Origin: Diogma glabrata
Taxonomy: Eukaryota > Arthropoda > Insecta > Diptera > Cylindrotomidae
Assembly: GCA_963693315.1 (NCBI GenBank)
Contig: OY856188.1
Coordinates: 267,401,114 to 267,465,113 of the forward strand
DNA: 64,000 nucleotides
Reading direction: 5' to 3'
The notes beneath the pieces were generated by a model. The model was not told the DNA's origin, searched no databases, and was given only the letters and a program-made list of their open reading frames with translations. Within the stretch, counting starts at the first letter, position 1, and each line of letters begins with the position of its first letter. This document shows, in pieces, positions 1-10,160 of the stretch. Both the position numbers and the translations under genes were made by a program.

Positions 1-1379
1 TAGACCATAAGCAATGTTGTTAAGTTGATATTGTTCTTCATCCACAGCAATCGAAAGACATAATAAAACAATATGTCACAAATGTTTTTGTCTAGAAAAT
101 TTTAATTTAAAATAGGTGGAACAATGAAACAATGTCGAACTATGTGTGGAATGAATTGCGGAATTTCAAAATATGAGCTAAATCAAGGTGTAGTACGACC
201 CGTGACGAGGATCTGTATGGGTCAAGGTTGATTAAAATAAATAAATTCTTACGGATCCACATACTTTTTCATACAGGGCTGATTGACGGATGGGTTGACG
301 TTTCCAAAGTGTTATGGATTTAAAATAAGTAAATAAGAAAATTTTCTGAAAGTCAGAAGTCACAAAATTCAATTCAGCAGGAGTCATTTTTAATCAGGGT
401 ATATTGAGGTACAAATTGTAATGACATACATGCAGTCAACTAGCCCGAGATAGCCCTATGTAGTCGTGGAACGGGCCTATAGCAAAAAACAGAGAGATAA
501 ACATCCATATCTAGTTTAAATAGGGTTCCCCGGCAGTAACATCCACTTCAATGGAAATAATGTTTGTGGAAGAGATCAGTATGGAGAAGGAAAAAGTTTT
601 ATGAAACACCACTGATTTTAATGAGGAGGAGAAGATTGTTCTACTAAGTGAAGAGGCAGAATCACTCCTCCGGGAAGATTATTTGTTATGACAAGAAAAA
701 ACAATAACATAGTCAGCTCAGTATGCTATTTTTAACGGCTGCGCCATTACTTCAGGTATTAAACCATTATTGGTTAGAGGGCGTTAAAGGGCTAAGAGTT
801 GTTTGACTATCCGAAAAGATGGTCGATTAAGATTGTCGACTCGTACACTTTTTTGTAACCACTCAGATCTTAAAAGTATTAACGTAAAATTTGATTATAT
901 AATAAAATTTCGTTCACTAATGTACTCCAACTTTAAGTTCAACAAAATTGCATACTTTCAGTCGACGTAGAACTCCTTTTCTATTGGGAAGCTATAGGGT
1001 CTATTTAGTGTTAATTATAATAAATCATAGATTAACGTCACTGCATATCCGAAGATATCATGCCAACCAGGATTAGGATTCAAACACCGATTCTATGAAG
1101 AATTAGAACATTGATTTGTAACTCTGTTACAAAAATCACGCAACAAAAAAATTATAGTTCTACACATTGTTATTTGAGCCGCAAAAGGATGGTTCGTTAG
1201 TGTAGCTCTGATATGACGCGATTAATTTTCAGGCAAAGCGGCTTTGATCTTCTCAGGGACGTATTAAAGACTAAAAGCTGTTGAAAAACTTACGAAAACG
1301 GTCTAAGCATCCTAATCTTTGAATAGCGTTTTAGCTAGGCAAAAAGTATGGGAGTTCAAATAATCTAGTAAAATGGCAA
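1..1379. other. AT-rich stretch without a recognised gene
   Basis: No long open frame, RNA gene or clear repeat structure was found. The minus strand from about 1060 to 1379 may continue the decayed reverse transcriptase that begins at 1960 (the thumb region would be expected here), but the reading frame is too broken to align by eye. Confidence 0.4.
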
Positions 1380-1960
1380 ACCCGTGTTTCAGTCTAACAC
1401 TTTTCAAAACTATTTATACTTGACCCCATTCCATAAATGTTTTAAGATCAGTGTTTAAGGAATCTATAAAGTTTGTTCTAACAACATTAACAATAAATGG
1501 TGCTCAAAGATTTAGCATTTCATGAGAGGCATGAAGTGTGCTATCACCAGCAAAACTATGGATGGGATTAGCTGTTGAAAATATCAAGTCATTGACATAG
1601 ACAAAAGAAATGGGAAATAAAGCGGAACCTTTTGGAACACCAGTATTAGTCTGATGAGACAACATAAACTAGAAATTTACGTCCAGATATAATACTTTCC
1701 AGTAAAGTATCTAAAGTAAAAGTTGCTCACCTATTCCATAATATCTTAATTTACATATACGATTGTTATGTCATACTTTGTCAAATGATTATATATCGAT
1801 AGCAATACCGAAAGTCTTACCATGGCTGTCAAGTGACTCAATACAGACATGCGTAGTAAAAAAAATTAAATCTTCTGCCCCTCTTTCTTTACGAAATCCA
1901 CATTGCCTTTCGTTAAGTAATTTGGAAGACTCCAAGAATAATAATATTAATATATAAGTA
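1380..1960 (-). pseudogene. Decayed non-LTR reverse transcriptase fragment (Jockey/CR1 type)
   Basis: Minus-strand reading gives pieces of a reverse transcriptase in several frames. An open piece ending near 1789 contains LLNERQCGFRKERGAEDLIF followed by SLDSHGKTFGIAIDI, the usual fingers/palm entry with the first catalytic Asp. After a break the frame continues with SFDKV, then VPKGSALFPISFVYVNDLI (1600-1660) and NPIHSFAGDSTLH. The last piece is the FADDS box with the first Asp replaced by Gly. Stops and frameshifts separate the pieces. The same order and spacing occur in the better kept element at 53800-56450, so both may belong to one broad family. It is a dead copy. The endonuclease half and the ends were not found. 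Confidence 0.75.
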
Positions 1961-2429
1961 TAGTAGCACTTTTTTGCCAGCGAACACAAAATTTGTTTGT
2001 TATGCGCATATTGTTTGCACATGCGCACGCACATGCGCATATTGTTTGCACATTCAGTGTCTCGATTAAAATATTAAGAAAAAACTATTGGGTCCCATTG
2101 AAATGGACAAAAACACGCATAAAAATTAATTAATTACTATTGAAATTCAACCAATTATAATATAAAACCAAAAACTAGTAAAAATATTAATGATTTTGTA
2201 GGCAATGTAACAAAATTTTGATAATTAAAAATAATTATAATAAAAATAACGACGCCTATGGAAACAAATATCACAACCAAATATCACAAACAAATGGTAC
2301 GAACTAGAAGTAGAAATTTAACTAATATAATTGGTTTGAAAACAAATTTATCCCAAAATAAATAATAAATCTCTGTTTTACTTTTTGTATCATCTTTTAT
2401 CTCTTGCTGCGTCCTATCTGTCAAAAATT

Positions 2430-3110
2430 CGCTGGCAAAAAAATTCTACTATATCATATTTTTGTTTTCATTTTTGCTTTTTATTTACCTTTTTTTTCAT
2501 TTTTGTTGCATTTTTTTAATACTATTTGCATTCTAATTGCATTTAATTGGCATTTTTTGCATTTTATTTGCATTTTTGTTGCATTTTAATTACATTTTTG
2601 TTTTATTTTATTTGCATTAATTACATTACAAAACACTTGATGTTATTTCACTGATGTTTGTTATTTTATTTTGCTCAATACATATCGGCTTACGCCATTA
2701 TCAAGAGCGATACAAAAAAGATATCAATAACTATGGTAACTTTTTTGTATCGCTCTTGATAATAGTGTTAGCCGAAATGCATTGAGCAAAATAAAATAAA
2801 AAATTTAAGAGAAATAACAACGAGTGTTTACAAATTGTATTAAAATGTTTTGCCAAGTGCCGACAGTCGTCACAATTGTGTTTATTACTAGCATTTTATT
2901 CGCATTTTAATTGGATTTTTGCGCATTTTAATTTCATTTTATTTGCAATTCTTATGACTTTAATTTACATTTGATTGGCTTTTTTGTATTTTATTTGCAT
3001 TTTTTTTTATAATTTGCATTTTAGTTGCAGTTGTTTTGCATTTTATTTTCTATTTCGCATTTAGTTGCATTTTTCGCATTGGTTTGCATTTAATTTCCAT
3101 TTTTTAAGAA
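2430..3110. repeat. GCATTTT-type low-complexity array, plus orientation
   Basis: The top strand is built from repeated variants of GCATTTTATTT and GCATTTTAATT with irregular spacing of about 10-17 bp. A foldback element at about 2610-2845 interrupts it. The same motif, first in this and then in the opposite orientation, recurs at 4825-5185 on the far side of the minisatellite. Short open frames here only reflect the simple composition and are not called as genes. Confidence 0.75.
2610..2845. mobile_element. Foldback (MITE-like) element with near-perfect inverted arms
   Basis: Positions 2661-2720 and 2740-2799 are reverse complements over 60 bp with five mismatches and a 19-bp loop. Weaker complementarity continues outward to about 2610 and 2845. 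The arms contain TATCGCTCTTGATAA and TTGAGCAAAATAAAATAA. There is no coding capacity. The structure fits a non-autonomous foldback or MITE inserted in the GCATTTT array. Target duplications could not be separated from the surrounding simple repeat. Confidence 0.7.
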
Positions 3111-3797
3111 TGTGTTAACACTGGATCATGTTTTCCTAAAAGTACAGAAAAAGCGTATTTAAAAATAAATTTAATTTACCATATTTCAGTGAATCCAACG
3201 CTGATGTCTTTCTGCTGCCTTTATATATTTTAAAGTTAGCTGTAAGAAGTAAAAGAAAGGTATTAATAAGGATATTGAATTCGATAAATTTTAAATATTG
3301 TTTACCTTCGTTATGCTACTATTGTTTTGAATGTCATTCTGACATTTTTTTCCTTTAACTTCAGCTCAATTCGCGTTTTCACCACTCTGAGATTTTTGGC
3401 GTAATTGTTCCATTAAGGTTTATTGGTGGATTCACTAATTGTTATGTGGTGAAAATGTGTGGCGTTGCTGCAAGTAAAAGTTTCTTTTGTAATATGTGTT
3501 TATACATTAGTTTTTAGTTTTAGAATCTCTCTTCGTCGTTGTCATTTGTGCAAATGACATTACATTTTGTTCTGTTGTTCTCGTGTGATCTGTTTTAATT
3601 AAAAATGTAGATGTATTAGACATAATTTAATAATTATTGTAAATTAAAATCGTCAAAAAAATTGTTGTACTAATCCAGTGAGGAAGTGTTTTTTGTGCAA
3701 TTTGTTGTGTCCATGTTCTTGCCATGATGATGAAAGCGAGTGAGTTGTCTATGTGGCCGCCATGTTGGGTAACACAACATTAATTATCAATTATTCG
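3111..3797. other. Non-coding spacer between low-complexity array and minisatellite
   Basis: This is less repetitive DNA with no open frame of note and no recognised motif. It lies between the left GCATTTT array and the 51-bp minisatellite and may be part of the same larger repeat unit. Confidence 0.4.
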
Positions 3798-4710
3798 TAT
3801 TAGTTGTTAGTTTGGACACGCATCTTTCTTCGATTACTCGTATTATGTGCTGGGCGTGATAATTTGGACACGCATTATCTTCGATTACTCGCATTATTAT
3901 TGGGCGTGGTAATTTGGACACGCATTGTTTTCGATTACTCGTATTATTTGCTGGGCGTGATAATTTGGACACGCATTATCTCCGGTTACTTGCATTATTA
4001 TTGGGCGTGATAATTTGGACACGCATTATCGTTGATTATCATTACTAGATATTAGGCGTGATAATTTGGACACGCATTATCATCGATTATATTTGGTATC
4101 TGCTAGGCGTGATAATTTGGACACGCAGTTTTACCGATTATCGTTACTAGATATTAGGCGTGATAATTTGGACACGCATTACTATCCATTACAGTTGTCA
4201 TTTTCTAGGTGTGGTCATTTGGACACGCAGTTTCATCGGTCGTCGTAACTAGTTATTAGGCGTGATAATTTGGATACGCATTACCATCGATTATATTTGT
4301 TATTTGCTAGGCGTGATAATTTGGACACGCAGTTTTACCAATTATCGTTACTAGATATTAGGCGTGATAATTTGGACACGCATTACTAACATTACAGTTG
4401 TCATTTTCTAGGTGTGGTTATTTGGACACGCAGTTTCATCGATCATCGTCACTAGTTATTATATTCGCCACTTACTAGGCATGATAATTTGGACACGCAG
4501 TTTCATCGATCGTAGTAACTAGTTATTAGGCGTGATAATTTGGACACGCATTATCATCGATTATATTTGTTATTTGCTAGGCGTGATAATTTGGACACGC
4601 AGTTTCATCGATCATCGTCACTAGTCACACCTAATAAGGCGTGATAATTTGGACACGCATTAATATCGATTATAATTTATTAGGCGTGATAATTTGGACA
4701 CGCATGCTCT
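3798..4710. repeat. 51-bp minisatellite, about 18 units, with palindromic core
   Basis: The core GCGTGATAATTTGGACACGC recurs about 18 times. Core starts at 3854, 3904, 3955, 4005, 4056, 4107, 4158, 4209, 4260, 4311, 4362 and 4412 give a 50-51 bp period; later steps are 67, 51, 51, 58 and 45 bp. The core holds GCGTG and CACGC as inverted 5-mers around 10 bp. About 30 bp between cores is more variable, with GATTACTCG or TCGATTAT-like parts. Because 51 is a multiple of three, short frames stay open on both strands; they are not treated as genes. Confidence 0.92.
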
Positions 4711-4824
4711 AACATCCCAAGTTTTAATTATCCGACAGATTCGTTGATGGTCCTCTGACTCTTCATTTGATGTCATCAATTTGTAAAAAAAACCTATACA
4801 GTCCACTAATCAAGTCAGAGGCGT

Positions 4825-5185
4825 CAACAGAATGCATTTTGCATTTTGTTTGCATTTTATTTGTATTTTTTAGATTTTTTTTTGTATTTTTGAATTTATT
4901 TTATTTGCATTTGAATTGTAGTTTAAGGTATTTTTATTGCATTTTATTTGCACTCTAATTGCAGTTTTTGTCTTTTTTTGCATTTTACTTGCCTTTTTTA
5001 TAAAATGTAAATTAAATGTAAAAATATGCAAAAATACTAATAAAATGCAAAAATTGCAAATCTTATGCATTTGATTTGATTTAGAAATGGCAAGCAAATA
5101 TAATAAAATGATATTGCAAAATAAATAAAATGCAATTAAAATGCAAATAAATTGGAAAAATGCAAAAATTGCAAATGAAATGCAT
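4825..5185. repeat. GCATTTT-type array that folds back on itself
   Basis: About 4829-4990 carries GCATTTT-like repeats on the top strand. From about 5000 to 5185 the complementary AAAATGC-like repeats appear, so the stretch is a loose inverted repeat. It mirrors the array at 2430-3110 across the minisatellite. Confidence 0.7.
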
Positions 5186-5255
5186 GTTTATAAATTATAC
5201 TGGTTTGTTTTGTTCTCAAGATTCTAAAATGGATTTGTGTTGTTATAATCATAAT

Positions 5256-5299
5256 CGTTCACTCTAATATCATTGCGTTGCATAATATTAGAGTGAACG
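5256..5299. other. Perfect 15-bp hairpin
   Basis: CGTTCACTCTAATAT at 5256-5270 is exactly complementary to 5285-5299, with a 14-nt loop. It may be the core of a small foldback element. No T run follows it and no gene is adjacent. Confidence 0.6.
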
Positions 5300-5499
5300 A
5301 ATCCGTTAATCGATGTCTGTGTTCAAGAATATTTTAAACTTGTGTACCCTAGATCTAAATAAAATACAATGAACGATCTTGAAAAAAATCCAGAGAAACA
5401 TTAGCGAAATAAAATAGGAAAAGTTCGATTCCAAACGCTTGGTTAGGTTATAGTCGTCCCAAGCGGTCCGTGCCATACCACAAACAAAACTTTTACTGT

Positions 5500-6028
5500 T
5501 CAAGCATTACTTTTTGAAAACCAATAAGAGCTTCTGAAGAAGCGACAAATGTCCCTCATTCAGATGATGATAGATGCATGCACCCAGAAACCCGAGACTG
5601 GCGAGAACCAAACCACGAAAGGAGCAGAGAAGGTGGAAATCTGTTTTCTCATCGTCATTAGAACTGCGATAGTAGTAATGGGGAATACACTTAAGCCTGA
5701 AGCGGTCTAGTACAGCTGAGATCTGCTTAGCAATATGTGGTGCCCTCTAACCATCTAAAATTTGTGACGGAATGCTTGTACTACCGTAGGAAGCCAACGT
5801 TGCTTGACGGCTTCCTAATTCCTTTTTTTTCATAATGTTCTGACACCCAGACAAGGTGGATGTCAAACTGATCAGCCATCTCGTTAAGAGATCACAGAAA
5901 GGGATCTGTGGGCTACTTAAGATATGGTAAGGCTGGACTCTAGAACCCTGCTTGCAGCGTTACTATCAATAAATATGCAGATATCCTCTACAGTTGTTAC
6001 ATTATACTTCAACCAGTCTGATAACGTC

Positions 6029-6030
<2 letters not shown>
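5500..6030 (-). pseudogene. R1-clade non-LTR remnant: RNase H and C-terminal part
   Basis: Minus-strand reading from 6030 gives SDWLKYNVTTVEDICIFIDS followed by NAAS, the RNase H DSxxA box. Next comes MADQFDIHLVWVSEHYE (compare the usual LVWVPGHSG), and near 5650 a C-terminal stretch with EKTDFHLLCSF, resembling the H-L-L-C end of R1/Jockey polyproteins. Stops and frameshifts are frequent. The remnant continues on the other side of the RTE-like insertion, at 9444-10160. It is the pre-existing host sequence into which that element jumped. Confidence 0.65.

Positions 6031-6032
<2 letters not shown>
6020..6032. repeat. Target site duplication, tail-side copy
   Basis: GATAACGTCGATT here matches 9431-9443 exactly. 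The last one or two T may belong to the poly(T) run. The match fixes the limits of the RTE-like insertion between the two copies. Confidence 0.9.
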
Positions 6033-6080
<48 letters not shown>

Positions 6081-6085
6081 GGCGT

Positions 6086-9000
6086 TCATGCTCCATGTAG
6101 GAGCGTTGCCAGGCTAATCAGCTTCGAATATTCACCACGGTCATTCGCAACAGCGACATAATTACCATGGCAGCCGATTTTTTTAAGGTCGTTTATTACG
6201 TCAGTCTCCCATTGTAGTCGTGGTCTACCTCGCGGTCGCCCACTCCCTGGGGTACTAACGTACATTTTTCTAATCATTCCAGACTGTGAATCGGCTCGTA
6301 GAACATGCCCAAACCAAGCAATCCTATTAGAACGGATACAACCTATTATATCAGGACCCTCAAGAAGGTCTCTGATCTCAAAGTTATACCGGGTTCTATA
6401 CTCTCCATCGTCTGTCTTAAGTGGACCAAAAATGTAGCGTAGGATCTTACGCTCAAATACAGATAAATGCGATTCGTCATTTTGTGTAAGGGTCCACGTT
6501 TGTGACCCATACATCACAACCGGTCTAATCAATGTCTTGTATAACTTGAGCTTGGTGTTAGTTGATACATACGGAGATCCAAGGAGAGGTTTGATTGAGT
6601 AGAAAGTTCGATTACCTGCAGCGATTCGAGCTTTTATATCTGTAAGTATGCTGTTGTTTGAGTCAAGCATTGATCCCAAATATTTAAAAGATTCAACTCC
6701 CTCAATTCGTTCATCGCCGCACATCAAATCTTTCTTCTCAGACTCTCTTGAAGCATTCATATGTTTGGTTTTATTGTAGTTAATTTGCAGACCAATTTTT
6801 CTAGCTCCACTCTCAAGCGACTTAAAAGTCTCACTCATAACAGCTTCACTTCGGCCGAGGATGACAACATCATCAGCGTATGCAATCATCTGTACTGAGT
6901 TTATTGACAAGATATTGTTGTTAGTCGGCAGTATCTTTTGACGGCACACATATTCCAAGGCTAAATTAAAAAGTATAGGAGAGATAGCATCACCTTGTCT
7001 TAACCCGGAGTCAACTTTAAAAAACCTTGATATTTCGTTCTCTACTCGCACACAGCATTGAGAGTTCTGTACTGTCATTTTGCATAGTGATACCAGTTTA
7101 CCAGGAATTCCCATTGACACCAGAGCAGACCATAGAGTCTCTCGTTCGAGAGAGTCGTAGGCCTGTCTGAAATCAATGAAGAGTTGGTGCACTGGTATGT
7201 TGAACTCTCGGCACTTTTCCAAAATCATCCTTATCGAGAAAAGTGCATCGGTGGTACCTCGGCCCCGCCGGAAGCCACACTGATATTCTCCAAACAGTTG
7301 TTCAGCAAAAGGATTGATTTTGGATAGCAAAATGTAAGAAAAGATCTTATATGCTGTGCAGAGTAGAGCGATTCCTCTGTAGTTTGCACATTGTAGGCGA
7401 TTACCTTTTTTATGGATTGGTATCAGCATAGCTGTGTTCCAGTCCTGTGGCATGGCTTCAGTCCTCCATATCATTTGAACAAGTTCAAACAATCTTAAGG
7501 ATAGAGTTTCGCCACCATGTACAATCATTTCGGATGTTATATCGTCGATACCAGGTGCTTTATTGCATTTTAATTTTGACAGCGCCGCATCGAATTCCTC
7601 TTTGGTGGGTTCGTCTACATGTACCTTTGACGCACGAATAAGCTTTGCTCGTCGCCCGACTTGTTGCTGGTCACTTAAGTTGAGAAGATTCTCAAAATAA
7701 GTGGCCCAAGTGTCTAAAATATTTTTAAGGTCTACTTGTAGCTCCCCATCTTCGTTTTGAATAGCAGTCGATCTAGTTTGAGGGCCCTTCTTTAAGGTTT
7801 TAACCTGTTGAAAGAAGTTACGCGATTGATGTTCCTTATTGAAACTTTCAATCTCCTCACACTTTCTCTTCCACCATTCTCTCTTCGTTCGTCTACATAA
7901 CTTTGTAACGGCTTGTCTTGCCAGTTTATAGTTCTCCTTCGTGGACCTGGTGTTGCGTCCTTGCAGACATTTCAGATAGCAATCTCTTTTGTATTGAATA
8001 GCGTCAAGACATGCTTGATCCATCCATGGCTTCTGGGAGTGGTTTTGTGGTCGTCCAAGTATTCCCTCAGCAGCGCTTAAAACAGCATCTTTGAGCAAAT
8101 ACCATGATTTATCGACGTCTCCATTAATGGTTTCTGATTTCTCTAATGTTTCGGCAATATGGTTTTGATATTTCTCTTCTGTTTCTGCATTCTTTAGTGA
8201 TGAGATGTTAAATCGTTTCCGTTGATTGAATTTCGGAATGCTTGGGTTTGGGAAGTGGAACCTTATTTTAGCACATACAAGAAAGTGGTCACTTCCAATG
8301 TATGCACCTCTAAGGGATCGCACATCCAGAACACTCGAAAAGAAACGTGCTGTAACTAGCACGTGATCAATTTGATTTCGAGTGTTTCCATTCGGTGAGA
8401 CCCATGTCTGCTTATGAATCGATCGGTGCGGAAAGAAAGTACTGGCAATTCTCAAATTATTTGATAATGCAAACTCAGTCATTCTCTCACCATTATCATT
8501 CGAATTCAAATGCAGACTGTTGGGGCCCACCACATTTCCATAAGAGATATCTCTTCCAACCTGCCCATTAAAGTCACCAAGAACCATAGTGAAGTCGCGT
8601 GTTGGTGTTTGTTTCATAACCTCTTCCAGCGCTATGTAGAAATTATCCTTCTCGTTGACGGTCTTAGCTTCAGTAGGTGCATGCACGGCAATAAGAGAAA
8701 TATTGTTATATGTACCACGTACACGTAGGTAGCAAATCCTCTCACTGACCGGGATGAATTTCATCACGGCTTCTTGTATGCGTGCACCAACAAGAAAGCC
8801 AGTTCCAAATTCTCTTCGAGAAGGATGACCACTACAGTATAGAGAGTGACTATCCAAATCTTGTTTTCCGATTATTGGCTGTCTAATTTCTTGCAGAGCT
8901 ATGATATCCATCCCATACCTCTCAGCCTCTGTTTCTAGACTTATAAGAGCATCAGGAGCGCTCAGGCTGCGCACGTTCCACGTTCCGATTCGGTAGTCTG

Positions 9001-9172
9001 GTCCTTTTTCACGTCCAGGTAAAATTCTGTTGTTTTTGTCCGGGTCTGTTTTTCTTTTCTGATTTCCAAATTTAACAAATAATTTTTTTTCCGGGGTTAG
9101 GGTGTTAACCTTAGGCCCAACCCAAATTGTCGTGAATGGGTCCGTTCTGCATCTTAAGGTTACCAGAAACAA
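6086..9172 (-). CDS. Endonuclease-reverse transcriptase of RTE-like retrotransposon
   Basis: The 1028-residue polyprotein has no internal stop. The N-terminal APE-type endonuclease shows GTWNVRSL (63-70), ALQEIRQ (about 92-98), VLGDFNGQVG (about 200) and a GSDHFLV box (about 300), the expected metal and DNA-cleavage motifs. The reverse transcriptase follows with ANYRGIALL, QLFIDFRQAYDSL, GLRQGDAISPILFNLALE and the catalytic YADDV near residue 765. The C-terminal part carries MYGSQTWTLT and RNRIAWFGHVLR-like segments typical of insect EN-RT proteins. The enzyme would nick target DNA and prime reverse transcription at the nick. The start is the first Met after the leader. A start nearer residue 60 would still keep the whole endonuclease, so the first 55 or so residues are uncertain. 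Confidence 0.93.
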   Translation of the reverse strand: MFLVTLRCRTDPFTTIWVGPKVNTLTPEKKLFVKFGNQKRKTDPDKNNRILPGREKGPDYRIGTWNVRSLSAPDALISLETEAERYGMDIIALQEIRQPIIGKQDLDSHSLYCSGHPSRREFGTGFLVGARIQEAVMKFIPVSERICYLRVRGTYNNISLIAVHAPTEAKTVNEKDNFYIALEEVMKQTPTRDFTMVLGDFNGQVGRDISYGNVVGPNSLHLNSNDNGERMTEFALSNNLRIASTFFPHRSIHKQTWVSPNGNTRNQIDHVLVTARFFSSVLDVRSLRGAYIGSDHFLVCAKIRFHFPNPSIPKFNQRKRFNISSLKNAETEEKYQNHIAETLEKSETINGDVDKSWYLLKDAVLSAAEGILGRPQNHSQKPWMDQACLDAIQYKRDCYLKCLQGRNTRSTKENYKLARQAVTKLCRRTKREWWKRKCEEIESFNKEHQSRNFFQQVKTLKKGPQTRSTAIQNEDGELQVDLKNILDTWATYFENLLNLSDQQQVGRRAKLIRASKVHVDEPTKEEFDAALSKLKCNKAPGIDDITSEMIVHGGETLSLRLFELVQMIWRTEAMPQDWNTAMLIPIHKKGNRLQCANYRGIALLCTAYKIFSYILLSKINPFAEQLFGEYQCGFRRGRGTTDALFSIRMILEKCREFNIPVHQLFIDFRQAYDSLERETLWSALVSMGIPGKLVSLCKMTVQNSQCCVRVENEISRFFKVDSGLRQGDAISPILFNLALEYVCRQKILPTNNNILSINSVQMIAYADDVVILGRSEAVMSETFKSLESGARKIGLQINYNKTKHMNASRESEKKDLMCGDERIEGVESFKYLGSMLDSNNSILTDIKARIAAGNRTFYSIKPLLGSPYVSTNTKLKLYKTLIRPVVMYGSQTWTLTQNDESHLSVFERKILRYIFGPLKTDDGEYRTRYNFEIRDLLEGPDIIGCIRSNRIAWFGHVLRADSQSGMIRKMYVSTPGSGRPRGRPRLQWETDVINDLKKIGCHGNYVAVANDRGEYSKLISLATLLHGA

Positions 9173-9391
9173 CCTTTTGACACGTTTATATAGCGAGCCG
9201 CTTGATCCAAGACAGACGCCCGCTTCAAGCCGCCCCTAACATGGAGAACAGACGCTTGAGTCGCATTGGTTTTAAGGCGCCAATTCGCCATGATGTACCA
9301 TGATTGACTAAGCAGTTTTTACCCTGCTTGTCTCCGGTACACCAACCTAATTCTGTCAGCATTAACCAGGCAGCACGGCGTGGACGTCGAA

Positions 9392-9427
9392 TTTCGGATT
9401 TCGCTACCCTTTCGGATTTCGCTACCC
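9392..9427. repeat. Tandem 18-bp duplication at the 5' end of the RTE-like element
   Basis: TTTCGGATTTCGCTACCC occurs twice head to tail (9392-9409 and 9410-9427), three bases inside the element's 5' boundary. It could be a template jump or re-initiation product formed at insertion, or a promoter repeat carried by the element. Confidence 0.85.
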
Positions 9428-9430
9428 GAC

Positions 9431-9443
9431 GATAACGTCGATT
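9431..9443. repeat. Target site duplication, 5'-side copy
   Basis: GATAACGTCGATT is identical to 6020-6032. Beyond it the broken R1-clade sequence resumes. Confidence 0.9.
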
Positions 9444-10160
9444 AGTTAACTAAATTATCCGTTATGAGTGAGACTAATGCACAATGATACGGATCACAGA
9501 ACATTCCAAACTGTAACCCCAAACACTATACTTGGTCGAAATACTTAGGTGTAAACTCAGAGGATAACGTGGACTCGTCCATTTTCACTCAAAAATGTGA
9601 AATGACACCATCCGATCCTGCAGACTGGAAAGGACCAATGTTTTTTACATTTCACAAGATTTTAGCTTGACTAATTACGTATTCGACAAACTTTTGACTA
9701 GTGCTATTTCCACGCGTCATGGTTTTTAGCAAAGAAAATGTATCTTTATTAGAAGTTCACAGGACTCCACACAGGAAGTTGTCCACTGACCATCTGGTCG
9801 TTTGGAGATAACTCGGTATGTTTCGAGGGATGCCGCAGAAGACTACTGAATTTCATTATCTAGTAGCGGTTCCAGGAATCAGTTTTTGCATTCCTCCACT
9901 CATATTTGTATGTTTTAAGGATAGCCGTATATATGATTTTCAGTCTGCTATAGCCCTAGTTTTCTTTGGGTTCTTAAAAAGCTTGCAACACTTCTACCAA
10001 GTAACCTGGAGTATTTTTGTTTACACTCGCTGAAAGCCCATGACCTAAGAGCAGCTTTACTTAAAGAATCAGTCAGCATGTCTACCAATTCATCGAATTT
10101 ACGCGTAAATTTAACAGTTTTAGGGATTACAACTGAGAGCGAGTGACTCAAATTACATCA
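9444..10160 (-). pseudogene. R1-clade non-LTR remnant: linker and start of reverse transcriptase
   Basis: Minus-strand pieces in order are: KFDELVDMLTDSLSKAALRS and SECKQKYSRLLG (about 10095-9995), the linker before the polymerase; ISKRPDGQWTTS, then ELLIKIHFLC (about 9830-9740), matching the R1-type box that usually reads LQKPDG-W-T with THFPG; and QSAGSDGVI (about 9620), the KSPGPDGI box. Immediately after this comes a piece like the start of RNase H (FGMFCDP). The polymerase core is therefore missing and the copy had an internal deletion before the RTE-like element landed. Frameshifts occur every 50-150 bp. Confidence 0.6.

Larger units (their letters stand above)
6033..9430 (-). mobile_element. 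Full-length RTE-like non-LTR retrotransposon
   Basis: This is a minus-strand element of about 3.4 kb flanked by a perfect 13-bp target duplication (6020-6032 and 9431-9443). From its 5' end it has a 258-bp leader (9430-9173) that starts with a duplicated 18-mer, one long EN-RT ORF (9172-6086), only seven untranslated nucleotides, then an uninterrupted A tail of about 46-48 nt (T run 6031-6078). An intact ORF, a perfect duplication and a long pure tail all point to a recent insertion. It interrupts an older R1-clade remnant. It has no separate ORF1 and no RNase H, as is usual for RTE-type elements; clade placement is by motif style only. Confidence 0.9.

Noticed and set aside
2404..2589. Hydrophobic small ORF
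   Set aside because: Produced by GCATTTT repeats.
3798..4710. Regular repeat-spacer pattern resembling a CRISPR array
   Set aside because: Spacers between cores are themselves related to one another, the genome is eukaryotic, and no Cas gene is present. It is a minisatellite.
4767..5097. Overlapping short ORFs on both strands
   Set aside because: Lie in the low-complexity inverted array.
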